The position numbers were made by a program, and so were the translations under genes. Below the pieces are notes generated by a model. That model did not search any database. It saw only the letters and a list, made by a program, of their open reading frames with translations, and was not told the DNA's origin. 64,000 bases of DNA from Ashinkailepas kermadecensis (taxonomy: Eukaryota; Arthropoda; Thecostraca; Neolepadidae). Location: NCBI GenBank assembly GCA_034440615.1, contig JAOTOM010004343.1, positions 148,501 through 212,500 on the forward strand. Reading direction: 5' to 3'. Of the stretch, positions 56,887 through 64,000 are shown in pieces. Numbering within the stretch: position 1 is the stretch's first letter; every line of letters starts with the position of its first letter.

Positions 56887-57531
56887 ATGGTACCCAGCGG
56901 CCTCGACGTCGGCTGGAGTGGCGGCCAATATGGCGGCCGTCGCTCCCGGCCGGCCGGGTCGATGCCCGATCGCGCAAAAACCGCACCAAAAACACTAACA
57001 AAAAGACGCCAGAATCGAGGTCACTCGCCACCCTGGGCCGCGTGGCGCGTCACAGCCAACAGAAGCGGCGGCACGGCCCCGGCCGCGGCCCGCCCACAGC
57101 CAACAGAAGCGGCGGCACGGCCCCGGCCGCGGCCCGGCCACAGCCAACAGCAGCGGCGGCACGGCCCCGGCCGCGGCCCGGCCACAGCCAACAGAAGCGG
57201 CGGCACGGCCCCGGCCGCGGCCCGCCCACAGCCAACAGAAGCGGCGGCACGGCCCCGGCCGCGGCCCGCCCACAGCCAACAGAAGCGGCGGCACGGCCCC
57301 GGCCGCGGCCCGCCCACAGCCCTGCGCCAGCCAAGTGGAGCATGTAATTACACCAAATGGGGACATGCATCCATGCATGGAGCCGACACCTTTTCCCACC
57401 GGTGCACTCTCGCTACAAAGGAATCGGAGGTGCAACGAAACCTGTCGGTGATGCGCTTCACAGATAATGAAGTGCTTCAAAGAAAAAGGCTCCATGTGGC
57501 CCCGCGCCTGAGCCCCCCTAAGCTTCGGTAA
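56887..57531 (+). CDS. Open frame with strong start context, repeat-rich, doubtful gene
   Basis: ATG at 56887 has the strong context AACATGG and opens MVPSGLDVGWSGGQYGGRRS, then a basic stretch (AKTAPKTLTKRRQNRGHSPP). It passes through six 44-bp repeats in rotating frames (Pro/Arg/Ala/Gly-rich) and exits into unique sequence ending NLSVMRFTDNEVLQRKRLHV and nine more residues, with stop at 57529-57531. Total 214 codons. The repeat is not a multiple of 3, yet the frame stays open through it, and the unique ends on both sides slightly favour coding. However, another plus frame and three minus frames are also open because this GC-rich repeat lacks stops. No domain is recognised. Confidence 0.2.
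   Translation: MVPSGLDVGWSGGQYGGRRSRPAGSMPDRAKTAPKTLTKRRQNRGHSPPWAAWRVTANRSGGTAPAAARPQPTEAAARPRPRPGHSQQQRRHGPGRGPATANRSGGTAPAAARPQPTEAAARPRPRPAHSQQKRRHGPGRGPPTALRQPSGACNYTKWGHASMHGADTFSHRCTLATKESEVQRNLSVMRFTDNEVLQRKRLHVAPRLSPPKLR
57050..57325. repeat. 44-bp GC-rich minisatellite, 6 units
   Basis: AGAAGCGGCGGCACGGCCCC + GGCCGCGGCCCGCCCACAGC + CAAC at 57061, 57105 and onwards. GGCCGCGGCC is palindromic, and the unit has several G/C runs that may form unusual structure. One or two units carry AGCAGC and CGGCCAC variants. Confidence 0.95.
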
Positions 57532-57540
57532 CTGTCTAAA

Positions 57541-58060
57541 AAAGCTTCCTAAAAAAAAATCAACAGACATAGTGTGTGTTCAGGAGGTCTCTAGCCCCTC
57601 ACGAATGGTGTTCTTTTAACCATTTCGCTGAGTGGGCACACCCACATCGAGCCCCTACCCCCTATTCACTATCCCCTATCGAGCCCCTAGAGTGAGCCCC
57701 GATGGAGTTCGAAACTGCTGGATCCTCCCTATAATTTTAACAGAGTAACTTGTCCAGATACGTGCACATATACAACTGTTCTATCCTGGACATGGATAGG
57801 TGTGTGTAGAGCTCCGAAGGTCCAGTCTATTGCACCATGTCGTTTAGTTTCCCCACTCAGGAACGAACTGAAAGGGCGGGTGGTTTTCCCACGGTGCCTG
57901 GTTCGTCAGGCAATGACGCGGTTTAAATCTGCTGCGGAAAATCTACATATATGCATAATATAAAATACTTATCGCCAGAAGAAATCAGGTAGGATGAATG
58001 AGAGATCAGATTCAATTGGATCCATCTAACTAAGGTTTGTCTGGCCGTCCAATTTGTTGT
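57541..58060. other. No gene recognised
   Basis: GAGCCCCTA-type words recur at 57640-57700 (ATCGAGCCCCTACCCCCTAT and CTATCGAGCCCCTAGAGTG). Nothing else supported. Confidence 0.4.
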
Positions 58061-58068
58061 CGCACTCA

Positions 58069-58290
58069 GTGGTGCTCCCACGGTTGTGGTGCTCCCACGA
58101 TTGTGGTGCTCCCACGATTGTGGTGCTCCCACGGTTGTGGTGCTCCCACGGTTCTGGTGCTCCCACGGTTGTGGTGCTCCCACGGTTGTGGTGCTCCCAC
58201 GATTGTGGTGCTCCCACGGTTGTGATGTGGTGCTCCCACAATTGTGGTGCTTCCACGGTTGTGGTGCTCCCACGATTATGGTGCTTTCAA
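58069..58290. repeat. 17-bp minisatellite, about 13 units
   Basis: CTCCCACGGTTGTGGTG with CGATT and CAATT variants. Every unit has CCAC-4 bases-GTGG, so each can form a small hairpin. One unit is enlarged by six bases (TGTGATGTGGTG) near 58225. Confidence 0.95.
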
Positions 58291-58800
58291 AATTATTATT
58301 TTTTATATAAATTATCACCATAAGCGCAACGCCAAATGTAAGAAGCCGATATGGTTCGGAAGAAAACCAAGATGTTGCTTAAGCGTCACCTGTGAACGTG
58401 AAAACTCCACCCAAGGCAATATGCGTTCTAAAGAAAAACAAATAATGGGGATCCATCCGACTCGCAACCTCCGCTAAATTCCAGTCCCAAGCTTTAGGGC
58501 CCCATCGTTAGCTTTGGACCGCAAATTTAACCTAATCGCAAGTCTGATCTTGTCGAGGAGCAGTGGCATTGGGAATTCCATCACAGGTCAGGTGTCGAGG
58601 AGCAGTGGCATTGGGAATTCCATCACAGGCCAGGTGATAATGACCACATATTGCACCAGGATCTGGGGTACTTGTGTTCAATGTTGACCACAAACTTACG
58701 GTTTCTGGCGATCATTTGGCGATGTAAAATGTAATCGAGGGATTTTAGGTACGCCATGGTCTGTTCGACGTCCCGCCATTTTTTAGAATTAACCGTCGCT
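58291..58800. repeat. No gene; 42-bp tandem duplication at 58552-58634
   Basis: GTCGAGGAGCAGTGGCATTG + GGAATTCCATCACAGG is present twice, at 58552 and 58594. The rest shows nothing. Confidence 0.6.
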
Positions 58801-59180
58801 GCCACTGGACATCATCTGGTCCAGGATTGGTGGAGACGTTCGGAAAAAAGCCAGCTCGGTGGGCCTCGGCCTACCTGACAACATCGGCCACCAACGATTT
58901 TCTCGGCTGGTCCCGCCCATCGCCTGACGTCACGCGGAATCCATGACGTGTCGACCAATTGCGGCTGCCCACCGGCCCGGTGAAAAAATACAGTCTCTGG
59001 CAGGGTGGTACGTGCGGCCAATGGGCGTCCTGTCGCTGAGCGGTCCGGCCTCTGCGCGGAAGAGAGAAGCGCGCGATCAATACGGCAGGCCGAATGCGAA
59101 ATGCGATGTTGGGAACGGCGAGCGTTGTAGAGGCGGCTACAGCGGTCACAGCAATGCCAGTGGGGTAGCCAGAATTCTTA
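58801..59180. promoter_or_regulatory. CpG-rich patch with CRE and CCAAT motifs
   Basis: A perfect TGACGTCA at 58925-58932, a second half-site TGACGTG at 58944, CCAAT at 58955 and 59018, and a GC-rich CCCGCCCATCG at 58915 lie in CpG-dense sequence. The motif set is typical of animal housekeeping promoters. No start site or first exon could be fixed. The 92-codon minus frame over it has no ATG. Confidence 0.35.
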
Positions 59181-59507
59181 TAAGGCTATGGGGTGACCAA
59201 GGGCACACGTTTTACCGCATGCTGCTCAAGAGCTAGAAAATGAACTTAGCAAAAACATCAACACGTACTACAGGGGCAAGGTGTAAATTGGCTCGTATGG
59301 CCACTCACTGGCTACGCTAATGCGCACCTGTAACAATAACGGTTGCCACAGCAATTCGCCGAAAGAGGTTGATATCGATCAAGACAACGTGCAAGGAGGA
59401 AGAGCAGCGCCAGAAGGCATGGGTGGGAACGCCAGCCGTACATTTGCGGCTGTCTAAACATGCGCTGATAAAGCCAAATAGTGTGAGCATACGAATTCAC
59501 CTGCACA

Positions 59508-59600
59508 TTTACCGTCTGCGCCTGTGTGGTATAGAACACATTTACTGTCTGCGCCTGTGTGGTATAGAACACATTTACCGTCTGCGCCTGTGTGGTATAG
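59508..59600. repeat. 33-bp minisatellite, 3 units
   Basis: CGTCTGCGCCTGTGTGGTAT + AGAACACATTTAC in tandem; the last unit diverges after TATAGA. Confidence 0.92.
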
Positions 59601-59645
59601 AGATCAAGATTTGGATGATCCCAGAAGTGAGACCACAGACCCCTC

Positions 59646-59719
59646 TGCAGTGTACTGGCCTACTTAGGACACCCACTTTTCCAAAGCTCTTTGGATGTCG
59701 GGCATTTTGATTTCAAAGG

Positions 59720-59789
<70 letters not shown>

Positions 59790-59859
59790 CCTTTGAAATC
59801 AAAATGCCCGACATCCAAGGAGCTTTGGAAAAGTGGGTGTCCTAAGTAGGCCAGTACAC

Positions 59860-59863
<4 letters not shown>
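59646..59863. repeat. 218-bp foldback with (TA)n centre
   Basis: The 77-base arms 59646-59722 and 59787-59863 are reverse complements with a single difference, around about 64 bases of TA that are themselves self-complementary. Left arm begins TGCAGTGTACTGG and the right ends CCAGTACACTGCA. The one difference would be a U-G pair in a plus-strand transcript. A second (TA)n tract (59864-59899) follows. Confidence 0.97.
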
Positions 59864-59902
<39 letters not shown>

Positions 59903-59919
59903 ATATTCTTCTGCTTCAG

Positions 59920-60280
59920 GGAAATTTTGGCTCTGAATGGCGAGCAATATTCATCCCTCATGGTACTCCTGCTTTTAGTGGCCATTACTACTTTTCTTTG
60001 TTATTTTATCCCCGTTTATCTCACAAGGAACTCTTTCAAATCCCAGGAGCATCCCATCCCTCGTTGTCCTCAGGGGCCGTGGTTATCCCCAGAAGCCCCT
60101 TGGCTCGGTTTATTCCTGAACTGTTTGGGGTATTTTCTATCCGAGACGGCCCTTTCCAGCTGGTATGGGCATTCTAGCTTTCAAGCGAGCCCTCTCTTGT
60201 CTTCGCCCCTTGCCAGCCCTCAGGGTGGACGTCGGCTGATTTTCGGAGCCCTTTGCACACCATCTGTTAGATGTATTTAA
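59920..60280 (+). CDS. Candidate exon encoding a membrane segment
   Basis: A good acceptor (ATTCTTCTGCTTCAG, ending 59919) precedes a frame reading [20 protein letters not shown], then [16 protein letters not shown], a clear hydrophobic helix followed by a basic stop-transfer residue. A Pro-rich loop follows, and then [20 protein letters not shown], a second weaker hydrophobic stretch. A donor-like CTG|GTATGG at 60162/60163 could end the exon; otherwise the frame runs to TAA at 60280. The order of a helix, a 35-residue loop and an LNCLG..FLS.TAL stretch faintly recalls the first two helices of SLC39 (ZIP) metal transporters. The match is weak, and a small-indel pseudogene or unrelated exon is equally possible. 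Confidence 0.3.
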
Positions 60281-61000
60281 TTTTGTTCTAGGTTATATCT
60301 CTACGTCTACGCATTGAGAAGCCCTTGCGAGCTCCAACAGCCGGTCGCCTGAGGGGTCCCCTCGGACCCGCCAGGACAAGGGCAGCTGTCGCCTTCGCTC
60401 CTTTGGCTTTGCCACTGCCCTTCAGGCCCACGCTCGTACGTCACAATTCAACACACACCTTTGCTGGGGTATGTATTGCATTATGTTTTGCACGTAGTGC
60501 TTTGTGACGTCCTTGGCGTGCTCTTGCCAGCATTACCATTGAGGATTTCACCAGTTAGTAGGCGACAGCCTGCTGGCGATGCCAAATTTAACACACAAAC
60601 AAATAATATCCATGGCATCACACAGAAAATTGGCCAAGCAGGTTAAATGTGAGGAGCCTCTGCATTGTGGTGCATCTCGTCTGGATACTCGGAGAAGGAG
60701 CACCACCGTTCAAGACATGTGCGCCCATAAGGAAGCTGACGAAGGTGCCCATGAGGCAGATGGAAACGGTGGTTACGCAGTGTGTTGACAGTACAGCTGT
60801 TGTGCCGGGACAGGTGTTTGCTGGCGGCGGCGACGACTGGGGCCGGGGGAGGGGGGGGGGGAGGAGGGGTGATGAGGAAGGGAGGGGTGCTGAGACAGAG
60901 GGCAGACGTGCCCAACAGCTGCACACACTCGGACGCGTTATGATGGTGATGAAAGCGGCACATTGATGGTGATGACATTTCACGCAGCGTCACATTGTTA
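60281..61000. other. No gene recognised; G-run and Gly-rich stretch at 60825-60910
   Basis: A G/A-rich stretch (GGGGGAGGAGGGGTGATGAG and similar) at 60840-60900 is strongly strand-asymmetric. Other open frames, up to about 120 codons on the minus strand, lack motifs. Confidence 0.4.
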
Positions 61001-61007
61001 CATTACT

Positions 61008-61942
61008 GCTGTGGGAGCATCCCCTCACGCAATCGTACTGACGCATCTGACACTAGTCTGACACTCATCTGACACATTGTTGCAATTACTGCTGCGGGAG
61101 CATCCCATGACTCAATCGTACTGACGCATCTGACACTCATCTGACACTCATCTGATACATTGCTACATTGCTGCTGTATGAGAATCTCTTCACGCAATCG
61201 TACTGACGCATCTGAATCTCATCTGACACGCATTGGACACTCATCTGACACATTGCTACAGTACTGCTGCGGGAGCATCCACTAATACAATCGTACTGAC
61301 TCATCTGACACTCATCTGAACTCATCTGACACTCATCTAACACTCATCTGACACTCATCTAACACTCATCTGACACTCATCTAACACTGGTCTGCACTCA
61401 TCTAACACTCGTCTGCACTCATCTAACACTCATCTGTACTCATCTAACACTCATCTTCACTCATCTGACACTCATCTAACACTCATCTGCACTCATCTTA
61501 CACTCATTTAACACTCATATGACACTCATCTAACACTCGTCTGCACTCATCTAACACTTATCTGCACTCATCTAACACTCATTCAACACTCATCTGACAC
61601 TCATCTAACACTCGTCTGCACTCATCTGACACTCATCTAACGCTCATCTGACAATCATCTAACACTCGTCTGAACTCATATAACACTCATCTGACACTCA
61701 TCTAACACTCGTCTGCACTCATCTAACACTCATCTGCACCCATCTGACACTCATCTAACACTCATCTGACACTCATCTAACACTCGTCTGCACTCATCTA
61801 ACACTCATCTGACACTCATCTGCCACTCATCTAACACTCGTCTGTGTTAGACTAACACTCATCTGCACTAATCTTACACTCATTTAACACTCATATGACA
61901 CTCATCTAACACTCGTCTGCACTCATCTAACACTCATCTGAC
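61008..61942. repeat. 11-bp minisatellite (ACTCATCTGAC / ACTCATCTAAC) with longer units at its left
   Basis: From about 61300 onward, 10-11-base units ACTCATCTGAC, ACTCATCTAAC and ACTCGTCTGC mix irregularly. From 61008 to 61300 there are four larger units of about 80-95 bases, each with CTGC(T/G)GGAGCATCC, CAATCGTACTGAC and then two or three of the short units. The short array appears to have expanded from the ends of the larger units. Confidence 0.93.
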
Positions 61943-62838
61943 AAAGTGCAGCTTGTGGTGACGGCGGAACATAATGACACATCCCATAAACTTTCCGTAA
62001 TATTTAACGCCCTTCTATTTATACCGGAAGTGTGGCAGCCGACGCCAAGCAGCTTCTTAGATTTGTGCGGCACCATGACTCGTGCAATGTGCAGGTGGTG
62101 TTGATATCGAACCTAGGAATTGTCCTGTACTGGCTGAGGTGCTTAGCCACTTGAAACGAAGCATATGCACGCATCATACAACGGAACTATGAATATTGAA
62201 GGATAATGTTTGTATCTTGGCTACTACTGGGTGCTTATGGCATGGCTGTCAATGCGCCCCTCGGCGCCCCTCGGCGCCCCAGTCAAAGCCCCAGTATCAA
62301 ACGATCGGGATCCAGGAAAAAATCATTTGGCAGCTGAGACCTACACATAGGACACTCCTAGGTTCTACATAAGGCCTCAGGAATACTACGATAAACTAGC
62401 GCCCGGGTCCCGATTCCTTGGAGCTATATACATGAACAGAGCAATCCTGTTGATACGGGATCCGGAAACATCATTCGACGAATTTAACGTATGTATAAAA
62501 AAAACCTATCAAATATACAACACAAATAGATAAAAACCTACCATATTTTGTTCCGTAGGAAACCAATAGCGATTAATATAGCTCTTCTATTTTCCAACGT
62601 GTACGATTCGGAATTGTTATCATATGAACTGAGTACGTAACGCATATTAGCTAACAACGAATAAAAAATTAACTATTTTGGCCACTTCAAAGAGCCACAA
62701 ATACATGTTCCCAGTGCACTATTTGCTAATGAAACTTTGGGTCATCTCTGTTATCCGCCATAAATGTATATTCATGTGGGCTAATTGCAACTTTAATTTA
62801 GCTAGCTTTTCAAAGAATCTCATATACTCTCTTCCTCC
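61943..62838. other. No gene recognised
   Basis: CGCCCCTCGG is repeated three times at 62254-62280. Otherwise AT-leaning sequence with no supported feature. Confidence 0.4.
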
Positions 62839-62990
<152 letters not shown>

Positions 62991-64000
62991 CTTCTCCAGA
63001 TTTCCCTTGCCTACCCTACTCCCTTGTTTCTCGTCCCTTTCCACTCTCTTTCCATATTCCCATTATTTCTCCGCTTCATCTGTTTTCTCCCCTGCGTTTA
63101 TCGTAAATGGTTGTGAGTGTTTGAGAGTTGGAAGACAAATTCCATTAATTAAGCACCTTGGGATTGGAGCTAATGCTGTGCAAAATAATTCGCAATGTCA
63201 CCTGGAAATACACAGTCGATACCAACATATATTTTAATCATTGTCTAAATATGTCATCATTTTCCCCACATGGAACGTGTGGCCGGGCAGTCGTGACAAC
63301 CGTGGTTCATAAATAATGCAGGGGGCGGAAATGCAAAATGCAGGGGGAAAATGCAGGGGTAGAAAACGCAATATTGCAAAATGCAGGGAGCGGAAGTGAA
63401 AAATATTGTTGGGGGTTACTGAGCCAAATACGTAACCCATTCTGCCGATGCATCTTCCAGTTTTTTCACCACCAATGGGCAAGGAGGTTCCATGAATTTT
63501 CATGGGGAGATGGGAACTCGTCATAAATATTTGGAGGATCTCTACTCTCACATTCCCGTCACAGCACAGCCTCGAGACCGTTCGCTGCTTGCTGCATGAC
63601 TTTTCCGCACCAGTGAGAGTCTGCAACATGACGGAAAAGCCGCCACGAAAAGCCGTCACAGGCTGTGTGAACACATGTCCCAGCCTACTGTGCTTCACCC
63701 CATTAGTAGATAAAACATGGCGACCCCCCTGGAAGCGGTGCGAATCCGTCAATGTTTTCCCGTCGCGACCCCTACCCCGTCCGTCTTCTGTCACATAAAA
63801 ACCTGTTAGTCAGATTGTAAAAGTTGTACAATTGCTAAATCGCGCACCGTATTGTGACGTGTTGTCGGGCCAGGATGGCACCGATCGTCTGGCGAGAAAG
63901 CAGTAGCGAGGCAGCTCTATCGCCGGCTGAGGAGGCCCCCAGCGGGCATCGAACCAAGCCTTGTTTTGGAACTTCAACTTAAGTGCATCGTCACCTTCAA
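62991..64000. other. No gene recognised; AATGCAGGGGG-type repeats at 63315-63395
   Basis: AAATGCAGGG(G/A) occurs four times at 63317-63395 with spacers of 15-30 bases. At 63935-63960 GCGGGCATCGAACC is the reverse complement of a B-box-like GGTTCGATGCCC, possibly a SINE piece on the minus strand. A 186-codon minus-strand frame (63794-63234) has no recognisable domain and is probably chance. Confidence 0.4.

Larger units (their letters stand above)
56800..57540. promoter_or_regulatory. CpG-rich patch with YY1-like site
   Basis: Dense CG dinucleotides with AATATGGCGGCC at 56927-56938, a close match to the YY1 site (ATGGCGGC) found at many animal TATA-less promoters. The 44-bp minisatellite sits inside. 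Promoter activity is inferred. Confidence 0.35.

Noticed and set aside
63234..63794. 186-codon minus-strand frame
   Set aside because: Runs across the AATGCAGGG repeats and shows no domain or start context; probably chance.

Overview
The window reads as nuclear DNA of an animal, most likely an invertebrate. The supports are eukaryotic signals: a tRNA-Arg(TCG) gene without encoded CCA and with an internal A box, B box and T-run terminator; a CR1-type non-LTR retrotransposon; tRNA-derived SINE-like pieces; MITE-like elements with terminal inverted repeats; CpG-rich patches with splice-donor-like ends; and very many micro- and minisatellites. Nothing bacterial (operons, ribosome binding sites, CRISPR, phage) is visible. 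The lineage is uncertain. A chelicerate such as a tick is my weak guess, from moderate GC content, heavy minisatellite load and scattered AGGTCA/TGACCT-rich stretches; this is inference only.

Layout. 0-3.4 kb: dispersed-repeat fragments and two (TA)n tracts. 3.4-8 kb: AT-rich, no gene seen. 8-9.1 kb: 22-bp minisatellite and a 184-bp MITE. 10.4-10.8 kb: CpG-rich patch with a possible first exon. 11.4-12.6 kb: related MITE-like copies. 12.8-18.3 kb: five minisatellites (58, 19, 30, 19-21 and 72 bp) and, between two of them, a short signal-peptide-like exon behind a TATA-like box. 20.2-21.8 kb: a degenerate A-tract array, an end sequence shared with the first 250 bases of the window, then a pentamer satellite. 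22.4-23.2 kb: the intact tRNA-Arg and four decayed copies. 23.5-25.3 kb: three minisatellites open on the minus strand, then a 40-codon candidate first exon on the plus strand. 25.5-26.0 kb: an element bounded by 31-bp inverted repeats. 30-33.6 kb: AT-rich, no gene. 33.6-35.6 kb: a 5'-truncated CR1-like LINE. 37.4-39.7 kb: the long A-tract array. 42-48.8 kb: seven tandem arrays and two perfect hairpins. 50.8-51.7 kb: a possible terminal exon merging into a 44-bp minisatellite. 54.6-54.9 kb: (TA)n. 56.6-57.5 kb and 58.8-59.2 kb: CpG-rich patches. 59.6-60.3 kb: a near-perfect 218-bp foldback followed by a possible membrane-protein exon. 61-63 kb: an 11-bp minisatellite and (CT)n.

There is no complete protein-coding gene I can defend. 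The only certain genes are the tRNA and the broken retrotransposon reverse transcriptase. The few candidate exons are isolated and do not assemble into a shared pathway. Most long open frames arise because a tandem repeat either has a unit length divisible by three or cycles through all three frames.
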